A stretch of 16,358 nt of DNA from Anaerolineae bacterium (lineage in GTDB: Bacteria; Chloroflexota; Anaerolineae; Aggregatilineales; Phototrophicaceae): positions 1 to 16,358 of the forward strand of contig JADLHH010000313.1 of NCBI GenBank assembly GCA_020848855.1. The letters are read 5' to 3'. The position numbers were made by a program, and so were the translations under genes. The notes under the pieces were generated by a model that saw only the letters and a program-made list of their open reading frames with translations, made no database searches and was not told the origin of the DNA. Shown here piece by piece: positions 1 to 7,010 of the stretch (positions within the stretch are counted from its first letter, which is position 1; the number at the start of each line of letters is the position of its first letter).

Positions 1-291
1 CCCGGCTGGCAGTCGCCGACAGCCGAACCCGCGCCGCTGCTGGTCGCGCTCGATGCACACGACGTGCCGGTCGCGCAGGCGGCGCAGTGGGATCGCCCGC
101 GCTATGCTGTGCCGGTTCCCACCGATATCGCCGCGCTGCGGCAGACCAACCGCGATGTGGCGCTGGCATGGCGGCTCGCCGTGCGCGAGGCGATGCTGGC
201 AGCCTTCGAACAGGGATATGCCGCCGTCGATTTCGTCAAACAGGATGACCAGTACGTATATCTGCTGAGCAGAAGTGAGGCGCTCCCGTGA
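1..291 (+). CDS. GNAT-family N-acyltransferase, COG3375-like (C-terminal part)
   Basis: The window opens inside this gene; frame 1 is open from base 1 and gives the last 96 residues before the TGA at 289-291. The end of the protein has the pattern seen at the C-terminus of COG3375 GNAT proteins: a segment reading AWRLAVREAMLAAF, then EQGYAAVDF and a final YVYLL strand. COG3375-type enzymes are often found beside N-acylamino-acid racemases, and one was reported as an N-succinyltransferase in a route that converts D- to L-amino acids; that is family knowledge recalled, not shown here. The acyl-CoA binding loop would lie upstream of the window. The stop overlaps the GTG start of the next gene (GTGA at 288-291), so the two are probably translationally coupled. 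A different GNAT subgroup remains possible. Confidence 0.62.
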   Translation, partial: PGWQSPTAEPAPLLVALDAHDVPVAQAAQWDRPRYAVPVPTDIAALRQTNRDVALAWRLAVREAMLAAFEQGYAAVDFVKQDDQYVYLLSRSEALP

Positions 292-1658
292 GTATCGACC
301 TGAACGCGCCCGAAGTTCGCGCGGCGATTGCGCTCGTCGACGCGCTGATCGAGGGCGAGCAGCGCGACCGCAAAATCCCCGGTATGTCCGCCGGGATCGT
401 CTACGATCAGGACTTGATCTGGCAGCGGGGGTATGGCTACGCCAACCTCGAAAAGCAAATCCCCGCCGACGCGCAGACGGTCTACCGCATCGCCTCGATC
501 ACCAAGCTGTTCACGGCGACGATGCTGATGAAGCTGCGCGACGCAGGCAGGCTCAGCCTCGACGACCCGATCGAGAAGTATCTGCCGGGATTCAGCGTGA
601 AATCGGGCTTCCCCGACGCCCGCCCGCCGACGTTCCGGCAGGTTGTCGCCCATTCCGCCGGGCTGCCGCGCGAAGGCGATCATCAGGGCTGGCGCGACAT
701 GAACATGCCGACCGCCGAAGCCCTGCTGGAGTCGCTCAGCCGGCTGGAGATGGCATTTCCGACGATGGTCGAGCCGAAGTATTCCAACCTCGGCATTTCG
801 CTGATGGGCTACGCGCTGAGCAAAATCGCCGGGCAGGAGTACGGCAGCTACGTCGAGGCGCAGATTCTGAAGCCGCTGGGGATGGATTCGAGTGGCTTCG
901 ACCACAGCCGCTACGGAGACGATCACTATGCCGTTGGCTACGACCTGACTGCCGAGGGCGCGTCACCGTCGCCGCACTGGGATGAGCAGGGGTTCCGCCC
1001 CGGCGGCGGCATGTATTCGACCGTCGAAGACATTACGAAGTTCATCGCCATGCAGTTCCGCGACCAGCCCGCCGGGGGCAGTCAGGTGCTCGGCGGCAGC
1101 ACCATCCGCGAGATGCATATGCCGATCAGCGTCATGCCCGATTTTGAAACGGGCTTCGGCGTTGGCTGGGGCATTCGGCGCGTTGGTGGGCACAAAGTCA
1201 TCGGGCACAGCGGCGGCTTGCCGGGCTACACCACCAACATCACGCTCGTGCCGGCGCTCAGGCTGGCGGCAATCGTCTTCACCAACACCGGGACGAACCC
1301 GGTCGAAATTTCGCAGAAGGCGCTCGAACTGCTGATCCCGGTCTTCCAGCGCCAGCAGGCGCGGCTTGAAACACCCGCCAGCGCCGAGGAGATCGCCGGT
1401 TGGCAGCCGTATCTGGGGCGCTACGGGCAGCGCGCGGTTGACGACGTGATCGACATTGAGGTCATCGACGGGAAGCTGATGCTGACCTCGCCGGGGGGCG
1501 ATCCCAAGACATTCGTCCGCCTGATGCCGCACGGCGAACACCGCTTCCGCATGATGGGCGGGGCGGGGAGCGGCGACGATGTCGTGTTCGAACTCGATGC
1601 GGCGGGCAGGGTGACCGGGTTGATGCTGGGCGCGTATCCGTTTACACGCCGCGATTAA
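288..1658 (+). CDS. Beta-lactamase-family serine hydrolase (Pfam Beta-lactamase, PF00144)
   Basis: A 456-residue serine hydrolase of the penicillin-binding-protein-like/class C beta-lactamase fold. All three active-site motifs are visible: S70-I-T-K73 (SxxK nucleophile and base), Y165-S-N167 (YxN), and H307-S-G-G310 in place of KTG. Residues from about 375 to the end form an extra C-terminal beta-rich domain of the sort seen in many family members. No signal peptide is visible at the N-terminus (MSIDLNAPEV), so it should act in the cytoplasm. The GTG start at 288 overlaps the upstream TGA and has GAGG at 277-280 as a ribosome site. The M81 peptidase gene begins 13 bases downstream. Family members include D-aminopeptidases, DD-peptidases, esterases and MlrB of microcystin degradation, so the substrate cannot be named from sequence. 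With an M81 gene adjacent, peptide hydrolysis is the most likely role. Confidence 0.88.
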   Translation: MSIDLNAPEVRAAIALVDALIEGEQRDRKIPGMSAGIVYDQDLIWQRGYGYANLEKQIPADAQTVYRIASITKLFTATMLMKLRDAGRLSLDDPIEKYLPGFSVKSGFPDARPPTFRQVVAHSAGLPREGDHQGWRDMNMPTAEALLESLSRLEMAFPTMVEPKYSNLGISLMGYALSKIAGQEYGSYVEAQILKPLGMDSSGFDHSRYGDDHYAVGYDLTAEGASPSPHWDEQGFRPGGGMYSTVEDITKFIAMQFRDQPAGGSQVLGGSTIREMHMPISVMPDFETGFGVGWGIRRVGGHKVIGHSGGLPGYTTNITLVPALRLAAIVFTNTGTNPVEISQKALELLIPVFQRQQARLETPASAEEIAGWQPYLGRYGQRAVDDVIDIEVIDGKLMLTSPGGDPKTFVRLMPHGEHRFRMMGGAGSGDDVVFELDAAGRVTGLMLGAYPFTRRD

Positions 1659-1671
1659 GGGGGAGAAAATC

Positions 1672-3135
1672 GTGAAAATCTTCAGCGCTTCACTGGCGAC
1701 CGAGACCAATACCTTCTCGCCGATGCCCACCGGACTCAAGAGCTTCGCGGTGACGCGCAAGGGCGATTACAGCACCTACCCGCCGTTTCGGGATTCGGTG
1801 GTGGCGATGTGGCACCGGATGGCGGTCGAGCGCGGCGACGAATTTGTCGAAAGCCTGATCGCTGCTGCCGAACCCGCCGGAAAAACGCTCAGGAAGGTTT
1901 ATGAGGACTTCCGTGACGAGATTATCGCCGACCTGAAAGCGGCGCTGCCGGTCGATGCCGTGCTGCTCGACCTGCACGGCGCGATGGTCGCCGACGGCTA
2001 CGACGACTGCGAAGGCGATCTGATCGCCGCCGTGCGCCAGGTGGTGGGCGCGGACGTGCCGATCGGCGTGGAACTCGACCTTCATTGCCACATTTCGTCG
2101 CTGATGGTCGAGCAGGCGACCGCGATCATCACCTACAAGGAATACCCGCATACCGACCTCGCCGAGCGCGGGATCGAACTGTTCAACCTGATTGTGGACG
2201 CCGTCGAAGGCAGGGTGAAACCGACGATGGCGCTGGTCGACTGCGGCATGATCAGCCTGTACTACCCGACGCAGGAACCCGTCAAAAGCTACGTGGCGAA
2301 GCTCAAGGCGTTGGAAGGCAGGGACGGCGTGCTGTCGGTCTCGCTCGGTCACGGGTTTCCCTGGGGCGACGTGCCCGATCTCGGCACGAAAGCGCTGGTG
2401 GTCACCGATAACGATCCGTCCGGCGCGGAAGAACTGGCGGCGAGCCTGGCGCGCGAATTCTACGCCATGCGCGCCAGGACGATTCCCTACTTCTACGATA
2501 TCGACGGCGCGCTGGATCACGCGCTGGCTGCGCCCGGCGCGCCGATTGTGATCGCCGACGTGTCGGATAACCCCGGCGGCGGCGCACCGTGCGATTCGAC
2601 CTTCGTGCTGCGCCGGATGCTCGAACGCGGCATCACCAACGTGGCGCTCGGCTGCATCTGGGATCCGATTGCCGCCAGTATCGCTATCGAAGCGGGCGAG
2701 GGCGCGGTGCTTGACCTGCGCGTCGGCGGCAAGATGGGCGTCATGTCCGGCGACCCGCTCGACCTCCACGTTACGGTCGGCAAAATCGCGCTCGGCGCGC
2801 TCCAATATTTCGGACCCGATGATGCGATTCAGGAAATGCCGCTGGGCGACAGTGTCGCCATCAACGCGAACGGCATCGACATCGTGCTGATTTCGACGCG
2901 CACCCAGACGTTCAGCCCGCACGTTTTCACCAACGTCGGCATCGACCCCGGCACGCGGAAAATCCTGATCGTGAAATCGACTCAGCATTTTTACGCTCGG
3001 TTCGCGCCGATTGCCAGCGAGGTGATCTACGTCGCCGCGCCGGGGGCGGTCGCGCCGGACTTCAAATCGATTCCCTATCAGGTCGCCAGTCGTCATCGCT
3101 ATCCGATGGTCGATGATCCGTTAGGGTTGGGCTAG
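1672..3135 (+). CDS. M81 family metallopeptidase, MlrC-like (microcystinase C family)
   Basis: A 487-residue protein with the hallmarks of the M81/MlrC family across its length. The N-terminus has ATETNTFSP (residues 9-17). The segment LDLHGAMVADGYDD (99-112) and the D136-L-H-C-H140 motif supply likely metal ligands. EYPHTDLAERG (157-167), GHGFPWGDVPDLG (226-238) and ADVSDNPGGGAPCDST (295-310, start of the MlrC C-terminal domain) follow in the usual order. The length is close to family norm (about 480-530). MlrC itself cleaves the linear tetrapeptide left by earlier steps of microcystin breakdown; most relatives have no known substrate. The GTG start at 1672 is preceded by a strong GGGGGAG (1659-1665). 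No signal peptide is seen, so it is cytoplasmic. It is probably cotranscribed with the serine hydrolase 13 bases upstream. The family call is firm; the substrate is unknown. Confidence 0.93.
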   Translation: MKIFSASLATETNTFSPMPTGLKSFAVTRKGDYSTYPPFRDSVVAMWHRMAVERGDEFVESLIAAAEPAGKTLRKVYEDFRDEIIADLKAALPVDAVLLDLHGAMVADGYDDCEGDLIAAVRQVVGADVPIGVELDLHCHISSLMVEQATAIITYKEYPHTDLAERGIELFNLIVDAVEGRVKPTMALVDCGMISLYYPTQEPVKSYVAKLKALEGRDGVLSVSLGHGFPWGDVPDLGTKALVVTDNDPSGAEELAASLAREFYAMRARTIPYFYDIDGALDHALAAPGAPIVIADVSDNPGGGAPCDSTFVLRRMLERGITNVALGCIWDPIAASIAIEAGEGAVLDLRVGGKMGVMSGDPLDLHVTVGKIALGALQYFGPDDAIQEMPLGDSVAINANGIDIVLISTRTQTFSPHVFTNVGIDPGTRKILIVKSTQHFYARFAPIASEVIYVAAPGAVAPDFKSIPYQVASRHRYPMVDDPLGLG

Positions 3136-3188
3136 GACGGGGAACAGCAGCGCATAATGATGTGTGCAGAATCTCAGGAACTTTGCAC

Positions 3189-3218
3189 ATGTCATGGCAG
3201 GACGGCGCACGTTATACC
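3189..3218 (+). promoter_or_regulatory. Weak candidate promoter before the second serine hydrolase gene
   Basis: ATGTCA (3189-3194) and TATACC (3213-3218) match the sigma-70 boxes at four of six positions each, with 18 nt between them. The TATACC lies in the spacer of a palindrome (3205-3225). The 157-base gap between the M81 gene and the next gene makes an internal promoter plausible, but the match is poor and could be chance. Confidence 0.22.
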
Positions 3219-3225
3219 CGTGCGC
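3205..3225. repeat. Perfect inverted repeat GCGCACG-N7-CGTGCGC
   Basis: Two perfect 7-base arms (3205-3211 and 3219-3225) flank TTATACC. In DNA this could be an operator; in RNA it would be a 7-bp, 7-nt-loop hairpin. It has no following T run, so it is not a normal terminator. A second small hairpin, CAGCCG-GTG-CGGCTG (3238-3252), follows 12 bases later. Both lie in the leader of the next gene, whose RBS is at 3281-3287. Confidence 0.5.
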
Positions 3226-3292
3226 AGCGGTGAAACCCAGCCGGTGCGGCTGAGAACGGCTTTGGCGGTTCGTCACAGATAAGAGGAAACAC

Positions 3293-4213
3293 GTGTCACT
3301 CGAAAGCAAACTTCAGGCAATACTTGACGAAGCGAACATCGAAGCCGGTATCGCCGTGACCCACGTCGAGTCCGGCGAGCAGGTCGAGATCAACGGCAGC
3401 CAGCGGTATCCGATGGCGAGCGTCTTCAAAATTCCGATCATCGCGGCTGCCGGTCAGCAGCTTGCGCGGGGCGGCTTCAGCCTTGACGACCGGGTTGCGC
3501 TCAAGGACGAATATAAGAGTCCCGGCAGCGGGATTCTGCCGTTCTTCGAAGCCGGGCTGCAGCCGACGCGCCGCGACCTGCTGACGCTGATGATCATCAT
3601 CAGCGATAACACCGCGACCGACATCAACATCGACCTGCTGGGCGGCACGCAGGTGATCGAAGATGCGATGCACGCGCTGGGGCTGACCGATATCTCGATC
3701 AAGATGAATTGCAAGAACCTGATCAAGGGGTTATTTCCGCCGGAAGTCGCCGAACTGCCGCCCGACGAAATCCGCGCATGGTCGAGCGAGCACGACGTGG
3801 TGCGCGACGGTGTCGTCTTCAGCCGCGAGTCCGACAACAACGTGAGTTCGGCGGCGTCGATGACGAAGCTGGTCACCATGCTGTTCAAGGGCGAAATCGT
3901 GGACGGGGCAGTCCGGGATGAGGTGATGGGCATCCTGTACAAACAGCAGTTGAAACAGCGCCTGCCGCGCTTTCTGCCGCCCACTGTGGAATTCGGCAAC
4001 AAGACCGGGACCATCGCCAGCTTCTGTAACGACAGCGGCGTGATGACGATTGACGCGAACAATCACGTCGCCGTCACCGCGTTTACCGCCTGGGATGATC
4101 AGGCTTACTGGCAGCAGCCGGAACCCCGTGCCCAGCGGTATTTCGAGGTCGAAACGGCTATCGGGAAGATCGGTAAGCAGGTCTACGACCACTACAGCGG
4201 GCAATCTGCGTAG
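3293..4213 (+). CDS. Serine hydrolase with class A beta-lactamase fold (COG2367 type)
   Basis: A 306-residue protein with the class A active-site motifs in order: S43-V-F-K46 (SxxK), S104-D-N106 (SDN) and K237-T-G-T240 (KTG). The stretch ending DNNVSSAASMTKL (181-193) corresponds to the DTTxPxAMA region after the omega loop. The omega-loop ExxLN motif that class A beta-lactamases use for deacylation is not recognisable, and there is no signal peptide, so the protein is probably cytoplasmic. A role as a secreted antibiotic-resistance enzyme is therefore unlikely; a peptidase, amidase or esterase role is more plausible. The GTG start at 3293 is set by AAGAGGA (3281-3287). It sits 157 bases after the M81 gene and 163 bases before the peptide-binding-protein gene, on the same strand, and may have its own promoter. 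The fold is clear; the substrate is unknown. Confidence 0.86.
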   Translation: MSLESKLQAILDEANIEAGIAVTHVESGEQVEINGSQRYPMASVFKIPIIAAAGQQLARGGFSLDDRVALKDEYKSPGSGILPFFEAGLQPTRRDLLTLMIIISDNTATDINIDLLGGTQVIEDAMHALGLTDISIKMNCKNLIKGLFPPEVAELPPDEIRAWSSEHDVVRDGVVFSRESDNNVSSAASMTKLVTMLFKGEIVDGAVRDEVMGILYKQQLKQRLPRFLPPTVEFGNKTGTIASFCNDSGVMTIDANNHVAVTAFTAWDDQAYWQQPEPRAQRYFEVETAIGKIGKQVYDHYSGQSA

Positions 4214-4243
4214 CTTCGGCACAACTGTGACATGCGAAGCCCG

Positions 4244-4274
4244 GCGTCCGACCATGATTGTTGAGGACGGACGC
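4244..4274. repeat. Inverted repeat GCGTCCG ... CGGACGC
   Basis: Perfect 7-base arms at 4244-4250 and 4268-4274 enclose a 17-base loop. It begins 30 bases after the stop of the serine hydrolase. No T run follows, so if it ends transcription it would not be by the classical intrinsic route. It may instead protect the upstream mRNA 3' end or bind a protein. Confidence 0.35.
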
Positions 4275-4304
4275 ACAACTGCGGCTCACTTGGAAAGGGG
4301 GAAC

Positions 4305-4355
4305 ATGCCAGAGATTGTCTTAACCGATTGTGCATCCCTAACGTTCGCACGCTAG
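4305..4355 (+). CDS. Candidate 16-residue leader ORF before the peptide-binding-protein gene
   Basis: An ATG at 4305 follows the purine-rich GGAAAGGGGG (4292-4301), a better ribosome site than the AAAGG (4363-4367) of the binding-protein gene. The ORF encodes MPEIVLTDCASLTFAR and stops at TAG 4353-4355, 21 bases before the ATG at 4377. There is no codon run typical of an attenuator. Its short length means it may be chance; the strong RBS is the only support. Confidence 0.3.
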   Translation: MPEIVLTDCASLTFAR

Positions 4356-4376
4356 AGTCACGAAAGGCTAGAATCG

Positions 4377-5975
4377 ATGTTCTCACGCAACAGATTTACT
4401 CGCATTGTAACCGGCATCCTGTTGACCCTCGTCCTCACGATGGCGTTGGGTGTGAATGCTCAGGACGAAACCGGCAGCGGCGGGCGTCTGGTCGTCGCCG
4501 ATGCCAACTCCAACGCGCCGCTCGACCCGTTCCTGTCCTCCTGGCACTCCTGGCCGCACTACGCGATTTTCGCGACCCTGTTCATGCGCGACGCCAACCT
4601 GGACTACGTCGGTTTTCTGGCGGATACGTGGGAAATCGGTGATGAAGGCAAATCCCTGACCATCCATCTGATCCAGGACGCCACCTTCACGGATGGCACG
4701 CCCGTCAACGCCGAAGCGATCAAGTGGAATCTCGACAAGTACTCGAACCCGGAAACCGGCGCGTCGCAGGGCGCGGATTTGGTCGGGCTGCTCGAAGAGA
4801 CGACCGTTGACGACGAATATACCGTGACTCTGCACATGAATTCGTCGTATGCGCCGCTGTTCTACACGCTGAACAACCTTGAAATCGTCTCGCCGACGGC
4901 TTACGAGGCAGACCCCGAGAACTTCAGCACGAACCCGGTCGGCTCCGGTCCGTTCAAGCTGAAGGAACTGAACACCAACAACTACATTCTGCTGGAGCGC
5001 AACCCTGACTTCCACTGGGCGCCGCCCGAACTGTATGACGATCCGGGTCCGGTCGCGCTCGACGAGCTGCAAATCCTGTTCCTGGGCGAAGACCAGACCA
5101 TCCTCGCGGCGCTGGAAACCGGCGAAGTCACCGTAGCCGGCATCCCGACGCAGAATCTTGAGGACATTCGGGCGAACTCCGACATCGTCATTGACGAAGG
5201 GTTGGCAACCTCGCTGGTGTACGTGGGCTTCAACACCTCGAAAGCGCCGTGGGACAACGTCGAGCTGCGGCAGGCGCTCGCCTACGCGACCGACCGCGAA
5301 GAAGTCAACATCCTGGGCTTCGACGAACTCGCCGTGCCGGTCTACCAGCCGCTGCCGCCGACCATCTGGGGACATAACCCGGAACTCGATGCCGAGTCGT
5401 ATCACTATGACCCCGACACCGCCAGCGCCATGCTGGACGAACTGGGCTATGTCGATGCCAATGGCGACGGACTGCGCGACAACCCGGATGGCAGCGAGTG
5501 GGTTGTGCCGCTGGCTGTCCAGTCGACCGATGACTTCACCCGCGTCGCCGAAGTGATCGACGCGCAGTGGCGCGCGCTGGGTATTCCGGTGCGCATCGAC
5601 ACGATGGAGCGTCAGGCGCTGATCGAACTGACCACCACCGGCACGCACGACCTGTTCCTGCTCAACTACGGCTATCAGGACCCCAGCATCCTGACCTACT
5701 TCTTCGACCCTGCCCGCAAGGGCGGCAGCAACCGGGCTTGGTTCTCGACCGACGAACTGAGCGCGCTGCTGGTCAAAGCGGATACCGACCTGAACCAGGA
5801 AACCCGCTACCAGACCATCACCGAACTCGGTCAGTACATCATCGCCAATTCGCCGTGGATTTTCCTGGCTGACCCGCCGGCGCTGACCGGCGTTCGCGTC
5901 GAACTGAAAAACTGGAAGATCAACCCCGACCTGAGCTTCCTCTACTGGAACGCCTATATCGAGTCGGGCGAATAA
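4377..5975 (+). CDS. Peptide ABC transporter substrate-binding protein, family 5 (DppA/OppA-like)
   Basis: A 532-residue extracellular solute-binding protein of family 5, which delivers di- or oligopeptides (less often nickel or sugars) to DppB/DppC-type permeases. The N-terminus is a Sec signal peptide: basic residues, a hydrophobic stretch (VTGILLTLVLTMALGV) and a VNA-Q cleavage site near residue 28. There is no lipobox cysteine, so it is not an obvious lipoprotein. The motif GSGPFKLKELNTNNYILLER (from about residue 189) is the characteristic family 5 segment, and the length is normal. The C-terminal half has the usual alternating lobe structure (DPSILTYFFDP, FSTDELSALL). ATG 4377 has AAAGG 9 bases upstream. 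It is followed by a strong stem-loop and then two permease genes. The ligand cannot be read from sequence, but neighbouring peptidase-like enzymes favour peptides. Confidence 0.93.
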   Translation: MFSRNRFTRIVTGILLTLVLTMALGVNAQDETGSGGRLVVADANSNAPLDPFLSSWHSWPHYAIFATLFMRDANLDYVGFLADTWEIGDEGKSLTIHLIQDATFTDGTPVNAEAIKWNLDKYSNPETGASQGADLVGLLEETTVDDEYTVTLHMNSSYAPLFYTLNNLEIVSPTAYEADPENFSTNPVGSGPFKLKELNTNNYILLERNPDFHWAPPELYDDPGPVALDELQILFLGEDQTILAALETGEVTVAGIPTQNLEDIRANSDIVIDEGLATSLVYVGFNTSKAPWDNVELRQALAYATDREEVNILGFDELAVPVYQPLPPTIWGHNPELDAESYHYDPDTASAMLDELGYVDANGDGLRDNPDGSEWVVPLAVQSTDDFTRVAEVIDAQWRALGIPVRIDTMERQALIELTTTGTHDLFLLNYGYQDPSILTYFFDPARKGGSNRAWFSTDELSALLVKADTDLNQETRYQTITELGQYIIANSPWIFLADPPALTGVRVELKNWKINPDLSFLYWNAYIESGE

Positions 5976-5992
5976 CGAAGGGCTTTTCCCGC

Positions 5993-6022
5993 GTGCAGGA
6001 GAGGCAAACGCCTCTCCTGCAC
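5993..6022 (+). terminator. 13-bp intercistronic stem-loop between binding-protein and permease genes
   Basis: GTGCAGGAGAGGC (5993-6005), an AAAC loop (6006-6009) and GCCTCTCCTGCAC (6010-6022) form a perfect 13-bp stem, 17 bases after the binding-protein stop. What follows is ATTCGATTTAG, which has few T residues. It is therefore more likely a partial terminator or an mRNA-stabilising processing element that raises binding-protein output over permease output. Such hairpins are known at this place in ABC operons (malE-malF). Its outer 7 bp recur in the sugar operon at 10687-10719. Confidence 0.8.
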
Positions 6023-6073
6023 ATTCGATTTAGTACCGAGCAGCGCTCGGCGCGAAGCTGAGGAACGACACGG

Positions 6074-6997
6074 ATGAGTACGTATATCCTTCGGCGCATT
6101 TTGATCGCTCTCCTGCTGGTCTTCACGATCACAGCGGTCGTATTCGTGATGCTTCGCGTCGCTGTGCCCGGCGACCCGGCGATTGTGCTGGCGGGGGATC
6201 GCGCGTCGCCGGAGATGATCGAGCAAATCCGCAAGAATCTCGGCTTGGATCGCCCGGTGCTGGAGCAGTTCTGGGTATTCCTGACCAAAGCGGTTCAGGC
6301 GGATCTCGGTCGCTCGGTGAAATTCGGCGAGCCGGTGTTCGGCGTGATCGCCAGAGCATTCCCATTCACGGTGCTGCTTACCTTCCTGAGCGTGTCCGTC
6401 GGCACGATGCTTGGGCTGGGGGTCGGCGTGCTGACCGCCGTCAGGCACGGGACGTGGGTCGATAAGCTCAGCGTCGTGCTGGTCGTGTTCTTCTACTCGA
6501 TCCCCACCTTCTGGCTCGGTCTGATGCTGATCCTGATCTTCGCCGTCGGGCTGCGCGCGCTTCCGGTACAGGGTGCGGAGACGTGGCTGCACTTCATCCT
6601 GCCCGTGACGACGCTCTCCATCGGGCAGGCTGCGCTGATCGCCCGGCTGACGCGCGCGAACATGATCGAGACGCTGGCGGCGCTGTACATGCAAACCGCG
6701 CGCGCGAAAGGCATTACCGAACGACGCGCCATCTTTTTGCACGCCCTGCGCAACACGCTGATCCCGGTCGTGACGGTCGTTGGGCTGTCGGTTGGCGGGC
6801 TGCTGGGCGGCGCGGTGATCACTGAGAGCATCTTCGGCTTGCCGGGTGTCGGTCGGCTGTCCATCCAGGCGATCCTCGACCGCGATTATCCCATGATTCA
6901 GGGGACGGTGCTGCTGGTCGCAGTCGCGTTCGTGTTCGTCAACCTGGTCGTAGATGTGCTGTACATCTACATTGACCCCCGCATTCGCTATGACTAG
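6074..6997 (+). CDS. Peptide ABC transporter permease, DppB-like
   Basis: A 307-residue inner-membrane permease that should form a heterodimer with the next gene product. The N-terminus (MSTYILRRILIALLLVF) leads straight into the first membrane helix, followed by the family sequence VPGDPA (31-36). Further hydrophobic segments lie near 97-122, 132-160, 176-192, 228-250 and 277-300. The cytoplasmic EAA-type loop that contacts the ATPase is YMQTARAKGITERRAIFLHA (205-224), followed by LRNTLIPV. GLPGVGRL (255-262) is a typical DppB signature. TGAGGA (6059-6064) precedes the ATG at 6074. It lies 98 bases after the binding-protein gene, with a 13-bp stem-loop in the gap, and its end meets the DppC-like gene. 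Function is assigned with confidence; transported peptide type is not known. Confidence 0.94.
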   Translation: MSTYILRRILIALLLVFTITAVVFVMLRVAVPGDPAIVLAGDRASPEMIEQIRKNLGLDRPVLEQFWVFLTKAVQADLGRSVKFGEPVFGVIARAFPFTVLLTFLSVSVGTMLGLGVGVLTAVRHGTWVDKLSVVLVVFFYSIPTFWLGLMLILIFAVGLRALPVQGAETWLHFILPVTTLSIGQAALIARLTRANMIETLAALYMQTARAKGITERRAIFLHALRNTLIPVVTVVGLSVGGLLGGAVITESIFGLPGVGRLSIQAILDRDYPMIQGTVLLVAVAFVFVNLVVDVLYIYIDPRIRYD

Positions 6998-7010
6998 AGC
7001 AGTGGGCGAT

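Noticed and set aside
1690..3096. A 468-codon minus-strand open frame opposite the M81 gene, and similar frames at 4383-5648, 5954-7054, 9683-10732 and 12043-12978
   Set aside because: Each mirrors a well-supported plus-strand gene and shows low-complexity Arg/Asp/His/Gln-rich translation with no family motif.
3248..3292. GGCTGAGA resembling the thi-box of a TPP riboswitch
   Set aside because: The rest of the TPP consensus (CTGATC, GGATAATGCCAGCGTAGG-like parts) is missing, and the gene downstream has no link to thiamine.
3293..4213. Antibiotic-resistance beta-lactamase
   Set aside because: There is no signal peptide and no ExxLN, and the gene sits in a peptide-metabolism setting. The fold alone does not support a resistance role.
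4369..4374. TAGAAT as a -10 box for the peptide-binding-protein gene
   Set aside because: It lies 2 bases before the ATG, which would place the transcript start inside the coding region, and no -35 is suitably spaced.
6954..7010. GTG 6954 as the start of the DppC-like gene
   Set aside because: It lies well inside the DppB coding region, has no ribosome site, and adds residues (MCCTSTLTPAFA) not typical of DppC proteins.
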